From contig JAVHKY010000017.1 in NCBI GenBank assembly GCA_035079385.1, positions 1,426,001 to 1,490,000 on the forward strand: a stretch of 64,000 bases of DNA, written 5' to 3'. This document shows positions 55,668 to 64,000 of this stretch, piece by piece. A program made the position numbers and the translations under genes. The notes beneath the pieces were generated by a model. That model saw nothing but the letters and a program-made list of their open reading frames with translations. It was not told where the DNA came from and searched no databases. The stretch's first letter is position 1. Each line of letters begins with the position of its first letter. This stretch comes from Aspidiotus rigidus. Taxonomy: Eukaryota > Arthropoda > Insecta > Hemiptera > Diaspididae.

Positions 55668-58600
55668 CTTTGACTCCTCTCATCGTTCTACAGATATTAG
55701 CAGAGGACTGCCCCGCTCAAGCTCTCTATGACGGCGGTGCAAACGTATCAATGATAAATTCTAAGTTCGTAAACGAACTAAAAAAATATATAATTCCTCT
55801 AAAACCCTATTCCTGTAGAACGCTGGGTGGAGTACGACTCCTAACTGGAGTAATAAAACTAAAAACAAAAATAATGAATATAGAAAAAGAAATTTGGTTT
55901 TTTGTTATACAAGATGAAGATTTTCATTATGATGTTCTCCTCGGATTAGATTGCATCCAAATATTCCGTCTAAATCAGGACTATAAATTAAATATTACGC
56001 AGACTATAGACGAGGATGAATTCAAAAATAATACAAATAAACCCAAAGAAATAATAAACACCCCAATAATCACAGTCAATTGGAATGAATTTATGCCAAT
56101 CGAGCAGTTCCAAGCTGAAACTGAACATTTAGATCCTATTAAAAAAAATAAAATAGAAGGTTTAATTGATAAATACGAAACCCTATTTGCTCGAAATCGC
56201 TACGACGTAGGCAACTTTTCAGAGCAGGAAGCTCATATAAAACTTTTTGAAAATAAATTTATTGCAAGGAAGCCTTATCGTTGTTCACTAGAAGATCAGC
56301 TTGAGATTGAACAGCAGGTAGCTGAACTTCTAAAAGCCGGTCTGATAGAGGAATCCTGCTCCCCTTTTGCGGCCCCTGTGACCATGGCCTTTCGAAAGGC
56401 AGAGGGAAAAAAGAATAGGATGTGCTGCGATTTCCGTGCACTAAACAAGTTGATTGTTCCTGAGACTTTTCCTTTCCCTACAATCGACGACGTAATTGTA
56501 CAAACAGCTGAATGCGAATGGTTTAGTGTCATTGATATGAATTCGGCCTTTTGGTCAATTCCAGTAAGAACAAAAGATAGGTATAAAACGGGTTTCGTGA
56601 CCCAAGAGGGTCATTACCAATGGACTTGTTTACCCTTCGGTATAAAAATCGCATCACCTACTTATCAAAGAATTCTTTCTGGTATCATACGTAGGAACAA
56701 CTTATCAAAGTTTTGTACCAATTATATCGATGATATACTCATTTTTTCTAAATCATTCGATGAGCATGTACAGCACATTGAACAGGTCTTTAAGGCAATA
56801 CAAAATGAGGGATTCAAAATAAAATTTACTAAATGCTCATTTGCTGTAAAGAAAGTAAAATACCTGGGACACGAATTGTCCAAAAATACCATAAAACCTA
56901 TGTATGATAATGTTATTTCCATACAAAATTTTCCAACACCTAAAAATAAAAAAAACATTCGGCAGCTGTTAGGTAAAATTAATTTTTATCACAAATATAT
57001 AAAAGATGCTGCTAAGATATTGGAGCCTTTCCATAATCTCCTTCGCAAGAATGTAGATTTTAAATGGAGTCAAGAATGTGAAAACTCATTTATAAAAATA
57101 AAAAAGTATCTAACATCCCAACCGATATTGGCGATCTTTGATCGATTAAAACCAATTCTGATATACACTGACGCTAGTATAGAGGGTATCGGTGCCGTTC
57201 TAAAACAAATACAAAAAGACGGGTCAATAAAACCTGTCGCGTATTTTTCAAAAAAACTTACGGAGGGTCAGAAAAAGAAAAAAGCCGTATTTCTAGAGTG
57301 TCTAGCCATCAAAGAAGCCGTGAAATTTTGGCAGTATTGGCTGCTGGGCAATCATTTCACTGTCTATTCAGACCACAAACCCCTGGAAAACCTGGGAGTG
57401 AATGTTAGAACAGATGAGGAGTTGGGGGATATGATGAATTTTCTTTCACAATTTGATTTCAATATAATTTATAACCCTGGTAAATCAAATGAGGAAGCAG
57501 ACTGTCTTTCCAGAAATCCGTTTTTTGACTCGGGGGAAGTTACCGGCGATGATATTTTGTGTACGGTGAATCTGTTCACCATAAATGAGATCTTAAGTGA
57601 TCAAAAGCAAGTAATAAAAAATAAAGACCACTTTGTAGAAAATGGGATAGTTTACAAAAAAAGTAATAATAAAAAACAAATCATCCTTTCGGAAGAGGGT
57701 GCAAGAGTATTAATAACCAGAATACATAATCAGTTAGGACATGTAGGAACTGATTGTCTGATAAGAATGATAACGCCGCTTTACTGTGCTAAAAATATTT
57801 ATAAAACAATAAAACAGATAACTAAAAACTGCGAGATATGCATAAAAAATAAAACTCGAAAAGGCAAGAGTTTCGGTTTTTTAGGCCACTTAGGCCCACC
57901 AACCAAACCCTTCCAAATAATGTCACTGGACACTATAGGAGGTTTTGGAGGAAGAAGGTCAACTAAGAAGTATCTACATCTCTTAGTGGACCACTTCACT
58001 CGTTTCGCCTACATACTTACGTCAAAAACTCAAAGCACAGAAGATTTTATAAAAATAATTCATTCGGTTCAGGCTAATAACAAAATAGATATTCTTCTCA
58101 CTGATCAATACGGTGGTTTGACGTCTGATAATTTTGATCAATATCTAAAAGATAACCAGATAAATCACATATTTACAGCAGTTGATGCGGCATTTTCACT
58201 CGGTCTTAATGAACGCCTCAACCAAACCTTGGTGAATAGGATAAGATGCCGAATAAATGAGGAAAATAATGATAGAGCTTGGACTACGGTCGCTAAACAA
58301 TGCGCAGAAGAATACAATAAAACAGTGCATTCAGTAACCAAATTTGCTCCTGAATATCTATTAAAAGGGACAAAATTTCCAATATTGCCTCCTACACTCG
58401 AACCTTTTTCAGATCTAGACACGGATCGATTAAAAGCCTACCACAACACACTAAAACATCATCAAAAAAATAAAAGTAGGTATGATCTTAACAAAATCGA
58501 CCACGAATTCAAGTTGGGCGATCTTGTCTACGTTGAAAATGGCAATAAACTAAATAGGCAAAAATTGGATCCCATCCGAATTGGTCCATTCCCAATAATT

Positions 58601-58702
58601 GAATGTCTATCAAAATCTGTGTACAGGTTAGCATGCGGCTCATCTGAGCGCGAAAAAAGGCTTTTCCATGTATCCAAATTTATACCAGTAAATAGCCTTT
58701 AA
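55655..58702 (+). CDS. pol: Gypsy Pol (protease-RT-RNase H-integrase)
   Basis: About 1015 residues in the -1 frame relative to gag, without its own ATG. Protease: ALYDGGANVSMI near residue 25, with DGG in place of the usual DTG/DSG, then LLGLDCI. RT: CCDFRALNKLIVPETFPFP, VIDMNSAFWSIPV, LPFGIKIASPTYQ and the catalytic TNYIDDILIFS near residue 360. RNase H: LIYTDASIEGIGAVL and FTVYSDHKPLENL. Integrase: an HHCC finger (HNQLGH...CEICIKN), first Asp in IMSLDTIGGFGG, second in LLTDQYGGL, and Glu in LGLNERLNQTLVNRIR. No chromodomain is seen. Everything needed for mobility looks uninterrupted. Confidence 0.93.
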   Translation, partial: SKKLTLTPLIVLQILAEDCPAQALYDGGANVSMINSKFVNELKKYIIPLKPYSCRTLGGVRLLTGVIKLKTKIMNIEKEIWFFVIQDEDFHYDVLLGLDCIQIFRLNQDYKLNITQTIDEDEFKNNTNKPKEIINTPIITVNWNEFMPIEQFQAETEHLDPIKKNKIEGLIDKYETLFARNRYDVGNFSEQEAHIKLFENKFIARKPYRCSLEDQLEIEQQVAELLKAGLIEESCSPFAAPVTMAFRKAEGKKNRMCCDFRALNKLIVPETFPFPTIDDVIVQTAECEWFSVIDMNSAFWSIPVRTKDRYKTGFVTQEGHYQWTCLPFGIKIASPTYQRILSGIIRRNNLSKFCTNYIDDILIFSKSFDEHVQHIEQVFKAIQNEGFKIKFTKCSFAVKKVKYLGHELSKNTIKPMYDNVISIQNFPTPKNKKNIRQLLGKINFYHKYIKDAAKILEPFHNLLRKNVDFKWSQECENSFIKIKKYLTSQPILAIFDRLKPILIYTDASIEGIGAVLKQIQKDGSIKPVAYFSKKLTEGQKKKKAVFLECLAIKEAVKFWQYWLLGNHFTVYSDHKPLENLGVNVRTDEELGDMMNFLSQFDFNIIYNPGKSNEEADCLSRNPFFDSGEVTGDDILCTVNLFTINEILSDQKQVIKNKDHFVENGIVYKKSNNKKQIILSEEGARVLITRIHNQLGHVGTDCLIRMITPLYCAKNIYKTIKQITKNCEICIKNKTRKGKSFGFLGHLGPPTKPFQIMSLDTIGGFGGRRSTKKYLHLLVDHFTRFAYILTSKTQSTEDFIKIIHSVQANNKIDILLTDQYGGLTSDNFDQYLKDNQINHIFTAVDAAFSLGLNERLNQTLVNRIRCRINEENNDRAWTTVAKQCAEEYNKTVHSVTKFAPEYLLKGTKFPILPPTLEPFSDLDTDRLKAYHNTLKHHQKNKSRYDLNKIDHEFKLGDLVYVENGNKLNRQKLDPIRIGPFPIIECLSKSVYRLACGSSEREKRLFHVSKFIPVNSL
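55658..55664 (+). promoter_or_regulatory. -1 ribosomal frameshift heptamer A_AAA_AAC
   Basis: In the gag frame the site reads A AAA AAC directly before TAA (55665-55667), a canonical X_XXY_YYZ slippery heptamer. The pol frame opens at 55655 with no ATG and is in exactly the -1 register. Ten bases downstream, TCCTCT (55675-55680) can pair with AGAGGA in GCAGAGGACTG (around 55702), a possible stimulatory stem. A shift at this point fuses Gag to Pol. Confidence 0.8.
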
Positions 58703-58761
58703 AAACATGGATCTTGTCGTCCTATTGCATTTAAATTTTTCTTTGTCCCTTGGTGGGGGGA

Positions 58762-59045
58762 TGTAAAATTTAGGTACTTACACCACCTAATTTCACGAAC
58801 AATCGTGTGTACGATTGTTCACTCTCTTATCTGTCTATTCGGCTGGTCTCGTACATTGAAGGAACCTTTTCTAATCAGTCGAATAGCTGTACTCTCTGAT
58901 GAACAAGTTCGTTTATATTACAACAAATTATTCGTTTTTAGACTCGGTGATATTAATCCTTAATTTAACGATTCACACGCATGTTATTTTGTACATCGTT
59001 ATATTAATAAAGAAAAATTTACGAATCAAGTAAATTGATTTTACA
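58762..59045 (+). repeat. 3' LTR
   Basis: Same length as, and visually identical to, the 5' LTR. Preceded by the polypurine tract at 58751-58761. Confidence 0.95.
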
Positions 59046-59049
59046 TGTA

Positions 59050-59769
59050 TTCGTCAACCAAACAAATTTATGAAATATAAAATGATAACTGATGCGAATA
59101 GAAACGACCGGTTTCAAGTCTGGATGGCAGCTCATCTTCACACACAGAAGATTCAGTGAGAAAATAAAATTCATGAAAGAACAGATGATTCATTAAACAT
59201 GTAAAGGATAAAATTGTTATGACAGATGAAATCGGTGTCAGTGCATTATTTAAACGGTTACAAGTATGTTTCAAAGACAACCGAGTATAAAAATCGTTCA
59301 ATTCATTCATTTTTGAACCTTTTTCGCGGAAGTGAAGGGGGAGGCAATGACTCCGCCAAATTTGTGGTTAATTTTTATGCAATGTTTAGCCATGCCGGTT
59401 GGTGGGTTGGTAATTCCAATTTCTTCAGTTTTTTCGGAATGGAGAAGTTTTTTGTCGTCTCTAAGGTTTTTCTGGGAGCAATTCAATATTTTCCGCTCTG
59501 ACTGGGCAGTGTAAGCATTTTGCAGCTATATTTCAGTTGGTATAGTTATATCGGACGTTTCTAATGATAAATTTATTAATCAGTTATTTTGATTTGAATA
59601 CTTAAATTTAAATTTAATATTTAATTTAATATTTTTATTACTTTAAATATAATTAATTTCATTAATATAAAATAAATTAATAATTTAATAATAATTAAAT
59701 TAATTTTTATTATAATTAAAATATTAATAATATTATAATATCAATAAATTTAATAATTTAAAAATTTTT
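59050..59769. other. Sequence between gypsy and the mitochondrial insert
   Basis: 59050-59520 is of ordinary composition with no gene recognised. It contains a hammerhead-like motif on the minus strand (59104-59138). From 59560 the sequence turns extremely AT-rich and merges into the mitochondrial insert. Confidence 0.35.
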
Positions 59770-60180
59770 TATAATGAACTTGAATCAGGATTTAAAATTA
59801 GAATTATTGTTCATTAATAATATTTTAATTAATCGATTTTTTTCAATTCATTTTATTTCAGCAATTATAATTTTAATATTATCACTTATTCATTTAAATT
59901 ATTTTACATATTAATGAATCACATAATCTTTTAAACTTAAAATACTCTGCTAATTACAAAAATATTAGATTTCTATATTTAATATTAGGTATGATCAGGA
60001 ATAATAGGTATATCAATAAGAATAATTATTTGAACAGAATTAATTCATATTAATAATAATTTTAATAATAATAATAATTCATATTATAGAATAGTAACTC
60101 AAATGTTATATTTTATAATGTAATTTTTTTTATAATTTTTAATACATATTCAATTTAACAAGTATTATATCTATAATAAT
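59770..60180 (+). pseudogene. Nuclear mitochondrial insert (cytb + COI fragments)
   Basis: Around 59833-59920, using mitochondrial code and tolerating a few indels, the sequence reads LNRFFSIHFISAIIILMLSL followed by IHLN, matching the cytochrome b core NRFFSFHFILPFIIL. Around 59945-60130 it reads ANYKNIRFLYLMLG, WSGMMGMSMSMIIWTELI and RIVTQMLYFMM, matching the COI start (STNHKDIGTLYFIFG, WSGMxG, IVTxHAFIMIFF). Stops and indels show decay. The AT-rich flanks (59560-60480) are probably also mitochondrial. Cytochrome b directly before COI is not the ancestral insect order. Confidence 0.7.
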
Positions 60181-60628
60181 AATATTCAATTTCTCAAAAT
60201 ATTTCATTCATTTTAAATTCAACTTTAATGAAATATAAATATTGATATTTTTATTTAAAAAATTATTAATAATATCAAATTTCTTAAATTTCTTAAATTT
60301 ACTGAATTAAATTTTAATCATAATTATATTATATATATATTAAACTGAAATATGAAAAAATATTATGTATAAAAATAATCAAATAATTTAATTAATTCGT
60401 TCATAATGTATAAATTATTAAAAATTCATATAAACATTTTTATTAAATGAATAATTCTTAATGTGTTGCTTCAATGCTCGTAAAAATAAATAAATTAAAG
60501 AAAAACAAAATATTAAGTTTATTTGAATGAATTATAACTTCGGTAAGTATCGGACCTTTTAGTCTCGAAAGGTTTTTAACTTGTGTTAGAGGGTAGAAGA
60601 CGACGCAGTTGTCATATCTCTTGAATTC

Positions 60629-61490
60629 CTATACTAACGGCTGAGATTCACAACCAAAGTACGACAAATGGATCCAGGATTGACTAGAAGAGATATGACG
60701 AGGACCAGAATATGAGCCTCCAGGAGAAGGTAAAGGATAGGCGAGATGATTGACAAATGGGTGAAAGTGGACAAAAGAAGAAGATGAGGAGAGGATATTT
60801 CGGAGGTTTTTTCGTTCAACATTAACATTCAATTCATTCTTTGTAACGACTTCTTCTATGGACTTTATCCCCTGCTTTCTGACTTCATAAGAGAGAAAGA
60901 GGCATAGTAATCCGGTTATGGCAGAATGGACAATGGATGATTTTTGTGAAGGAGGATGAAGTGAACGGTGATGGCTAGATACTCCAGTGAAGTGGGGCTT
61001 CCGACACACCGAGAATTTCGTCGTTAGTATATTATCATCGATATTGTCTGGCCCCAACACCATGGTTACGTTCAAATAATCTGCAGAGAGTTGGGGACAT
61101 AAAATTTTCGATTTTCATTATAATTTTGAAGATCACGAGTGAACATTTTTAGCTCTTCATCAGTTCCAGACCAAATATAAATTATGTCGTCGGCAAATCG
61201 ATACCATAACACAACCTGGGAGGCATGCCGATCATGTTTTAGTATGTACCGCTCCAATCGATTCATAAAAACATTGGCTGAAAGAGCCGAGAGGGGTCGG
61301 CCCATTGGCAGGCCATTCGGGAAGATGTAGGTATCCCTATTGAAATAACAGAGATTTTGCTGAACACACATATGAGTTGCAGAATTCTTCAGCGTACTCG
61401 TGAGATTTATTTGACTTGACCAAGTGTGTTTGTAGATGATGTCAATGGTTATCCCAATTGGGATATGTATGTACACAGATTTTTGACCTT
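60629..61490 (-). pseudogene. Second Penelope-like RT fragment, C-terminal half
   Basis: Minus strand: TFPNGLPMGRPLSALSANVF-type motif (FPNGLPMGRPLSALSANVFM) and MNRLERYILKHD. Then WYRFADDIIYIWSGTDEEL (catalytic FADD, around 61180), a frame change near 61075, and TKFSVCRKPHFTGVSSHHRS and LHPPSQKSSIVHSAI. This is the RT palm-to-thumb order of Penelope-like elements. No GIY-YIG domain follows before the mitochondrial insert. It is broken by at least one frameshift. Confidence 0.85.
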
Positions 61491-61499
61491 TTTAATGTC

Positions 61500-62950
61500 T
61501 TTATCGGCACCGTACCTCCATTGCACTATTGGAAATCCGCGAGTCCGAGTTTTTCAATCTTAGCATGTTGTATATTAGCATATATTAGCAGTAAACTAGG
61601 GCTACATGCTTTAGTATATTGTATATTCGAGTTTTTCAGTCCACTAGCTGCTCTACTAGTTGCAAACTAGATCTAAACTTTGGCCTTGACCTACTTTATG
61701 GGTTTCGACCTTTCGCCATTGTTACGTGCCTTTTTATTTGAAAATAGAAAATCTCTTGGATCTTATGGCTCGTACATTTGAGGAAACCGTCACTCTCATC
61801 TTCATTATAATACTTATAATAGATTGCTATGAGATTAAAGCTGATAGGTTAAAATATTGCACACAAGACTTATACTGGAGCAAAATAAGCCCCTGGAAGC
61901 TGGTTAGCTTGAAAAATTGGATATGTCTTCGGGCTGGGCGTCAGAAATCTGCGTGATGTGACGCTCTATGACGTCATGAATGATCTTGACCTACTTCAGG
62001 GACTTGGAAGACGGATTCCTTAACGAAGTTGAACGAGCTGTTCTATGAGTCAAATTGTATGATAGGAGGACTTGAAAAAATGTCGACTCTTGAGCTATAT
62101 GTATCTATATGTATGACAGGAGAGGGACTTCAAAAAACTTTGACTCGCGGATGATAGGGAGGGGGCTTGAAGAAATGTTGACTCCCGAACTATATATGAT
62201 GAGAGGAGGACTTAGAAAAATTTTGACTCCTGAGCCATATATGATAGGAAGGGGACTTGAAAAAATTTCGACTCTCGAGCTATAGATGATGTTTCTAAGT
62301 CCCCTCCCTATCATATATATTTCAAGAGACGAAATTTTTCCCAAGTCCCCCTCCTATCATATATTATATAGCTCAAGAGTCGAAATTTTTTGAAGTCACC
62401 CTCCTATCGTTTATAGCTCGAGGATCGACATTTTTCCAAGTTTTTTGTTGGACGGCGCACGGCAAATTTCTAAAAATGCCCCCCATAGAACAGGTTCCTT
62501 GTCAAAAAACTCAAGTGTTCTTTAACGGAGTTGAAGGAGGATGGCAGGGAACTTGTTTTGTGGGGCACTCGGGATCTGAAAAATGTAGATTGTGACGTCA
62601 CAGGCCGCACCCCGAAGCTATATCGATGACGTCATCAGATTGTGACGTAAAAAGGTTGACCAACGACGTCATCAAGGTGTGACGTCACAGGCCCCTGGCC
62701 CAAGCTATATATAATAGCAGGGGGACATGAAAAAAACTCATGTGTTCTTTAACGGAGTTAGTGGTAGGGAAACTGTTTTGTGGAGCATGTGGGACCTGAA
62801 AAATATAGATTGTGTTGTCACAAGGTTAACCTATGACGTCATCAGACTGTGACGTTAGAGACCGCGCTTCAAAAGCTACATCTGATGGGAGGATCTCGGA
62901 AAAAAACTGATCTATGACGTTATCAGATCGTGATGTCACAGGGCTGACCT
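61500..62950. mobile_element. Insertion splitting the Penelope copy
   Basis: This 1.4-kb segment separates the two halves of the Penelope-like RT and so arrived after it. It holds a foldback-like element (about 61980-62530) and a CRE-like repeat cluster (62580-62950). The first part (61500-61980) is unassigned. Exact junctions are uncertain. Confidence 0.5.
61980..62530. mobile_element. Foldback-like element, copy 4
   Basis: The end block GATTCCTTAACGAAGTTGAACGAGCTG is followed by forward units (TATGATAGGAGG-ACTTGAAAAAATTTCGACTC-TCGAGCTATA) at 62060-62285. Inverted units follow (CTAAGTCCCCTCCCTATCAT) at 62290-62440, then GTTGGACGGCGCACGGCAAATT and CCATAGAACAGGTTCC. This is the best-preserved example of opposed subrepeat arrays in the family. 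Confidence 0.65.
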
Positions 62951-62960
62951 ATGACAAGAA
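62580..62960. repeat. TGACGTCA-rich degenerate tandem repeat
   Basis: The phrase (C)TATGACGTCATCAGATTGTGACGTCACAGG recurs in diverged form near 62590, 62626, 62662, 62830 and 62912. It contains multiple TGACGTCA/TGACGTCAC palindromes. A block AACTCATGTGTTCTTTAACGGAGTT with GAAACTGTTTTGTGG is interleaved. Confidence 0.6.
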
Positions 62961-63960
62961 TTGACACCTTCTAGGAAATCTCAGACCATATAGGTTCTCC
63001 GCTAACTGTACAGAACTTTCGATGCAATGAGAAGGGGAGAACTGAGTGTCTGTTTTGAACTGAGAGGCAAGAAACTTTCCAAGCTTTAAGGAAGGACAGA
63101 TAGCTGGGGACCGCCGGTCTAATTGGGTAACCAGAATTGTGGATTTTTAGTTGTCCGTAGAGTCTTGGTATCTTATAAGACATTTGATGAAGAGACTCAA
63201 CTTTCCCCATTGTAATAACATGAGTGGAGGACGATATAGCTGAGCGAACTTCCAAATCGAACTTTTTGAGAGTAAATTTCTGACTACCTTCATTAATATA
63301 TTTTCACTCACTTCGGGTACCAGTGTTTATGGACACAGACTAGATCATCAGTTTTTTCCCACGACAGTAAGGTTCTACCACAGTGGAAACAGTTGGTGCG
63401 ATCATTTTAATTAGAGAAGAAGAACCCAGCCTGAGCCAAAGTCTCTGCAGGAAGAGCGCCATATTGAAGGATTTCAAACGATCATCCAAAGATTCATAAT
63501 GGGAGTACCCACACGTTTAGTATTAGAAAGTAGGTTTTGAAGACTGGAAATCGGAACGGCGCCTGAATCATGAAGAAATTGTTGGACGCATTTCAAATAG
63601 CACTGTTTTGTCATTACAATCATCAGAGCTTTACCTTTATCGATTTAACGATAAGAAGATTCACAATTTTCAAATCTTGAGATTTTGCAGATTTGTGATC
63701 ATGGTTGTTCACCTTATCTTTTTTGAGGCGTTTATCATTTCTTATACCAACGGTGATGTTATTAATGATAGTGGCTCTTGAAGAAGACAGCTTATCTACA
63801 GTAGGAAGGGCGAATTGTTTTCCACATGAAAGCTCATTCGTGGTTGGCTGAGACGAAGTGAGATTGATGACTGAAGGCGCGGAGGATAAAGATTGGTTAC
63901 GAGAATAACCATCTTATATAAGGTTTGTTTCTTACTCAATTGGCAAAGACTGTTTAGTTT
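62955..63960 (-). pseudogene. Second Penelope-like RT fragment, N-terminal half
   Basis: Minus strand: DKGKALMIVMTKQCYLKC (around 63590-63641), a Penelope DKGNATVVM-type motif, and KRVGTPIMNLWMI. After frame changes come PRLYGQLKIHNSGYPIRPAV (around 63095-63170), matching the PRLYGLPKIHKPGxPLRPIV signature. It continues at 61490 after the inserted segment. Decayed, with several stops. Confidence 0.75.
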
Positions 63961-64000
63961 TTTGATCTTCTTGAAACGAAGATTTTGAAAGGGTCATTCG

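Larger units (their letters stand above)
54194..59045 (+). mobile_element. Complete gypsy-type LTR retrotransposon
   Basis: 4852-bp element: 5' LTR 54194-54477, gag, pol, purine-rich tract (TTGGTGGGGGGA) and 3' LTR 58762-59045. It is flanked by the 4-bp duplication TGTA (54190-54193 and 59046-59049). The LTRs are 284 bp each, begin TG and end CA, and no difference was seen between them, so the insertion is young. Both reading frames are intact. Pol order is protease, RT, RNase H, integrase, which is Ty3/gypsy. There is no env frame and no recognisable tRNA primer-binding site just after the 5' LTR. It lies in or downstream of the NCKX gene, in the same orientation. Confidence 0.95.

Noticed and set aside
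59226..59514. Open frames rich in hydrophobic residues
   Set aside because: They are overlapping frames without ATG context or homology, and may be antisense of a decayed repeat.

Overview
This is a 64 kb piece of an insect nuclear genome. The evidence is spliced genes with GT-AG introns, TATA plus TCA-type initiator promoters, R1-clade LINEs, Penelope-like elements, a gypsy LTR element, and a nuclear copy of AT-rich mitochondrial DNA whose COI resembles insect COI with a WSG motif. I lean towards Hymenoptera but cannot settle the order from sequence alone. All recognised host genes lie on the + strand.

Host genes in order: (1) 1-2292, the last two coding exons of scribbler/brakeless (ZNF608/ZNF609 family), followed by a long T/A-rich 3' region. 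(2) 10010-13933, a complete nine-exon ANKLE1-type endonuclease gene (ankyrin repeats, LEM domain, GIY-YIG nuclease), 804 codons after splicing. (3) 16179-22338, an apparently undescribed gene for a very small secreted cysteine-rich peptide. Two duplicated signal-peptide exons, each with its own TATA/initiator promoter, can splice in phase to one exon coding the four-cysteine peptide. (4) 25261-48700 and beyond the window, the 5' half of a K+-dependent Na+/Ca2+ exchanger (NCKX/SLC24), including a 24-nt microexon and an intron of about 18.7 kb.

The NCKX introns and the region after its third exon are packed with mobile DNA. The 34.3-39.98 kb stretch is a nested stack: a MULE-like remnant is split by a 5'-truncated R1-clade LINE (14-bp target duplication), a Penelope-like element, and a CACTA-ended MITE (TAA target duplication). 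An abutting TA-flanked element carries a further hAT-type MITE (8-bp duplication). A paralogous stretch at 44.4-45.1 kb preserves the pre-insertion sequence for several of these events. Other contents include foldback-like elements with subrepeat arrays in both orientations, degenerate satellites of about 110-130 bp, a tRNA-derived SINE-like sequence, a second R1 copy and a second Penelope copy.

The youngest element is a structurally complete gypsy-type LTR retrotransposon at 54194-59045. Its two 284-bp LTRs look identical, it has a 4-bp target duplication, and gag and pol are joined by a textbook -1 slippery heptamer just before the gag stop codon. Just beyond it lies a nuclear mitochondrial insert with cytochrome b next to COI.

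The observation most worth following is the small cysteine-rich secreted peptide gene. The near-perfect hairpins, strand-switching repeat arrays and nested-insertion record come next.
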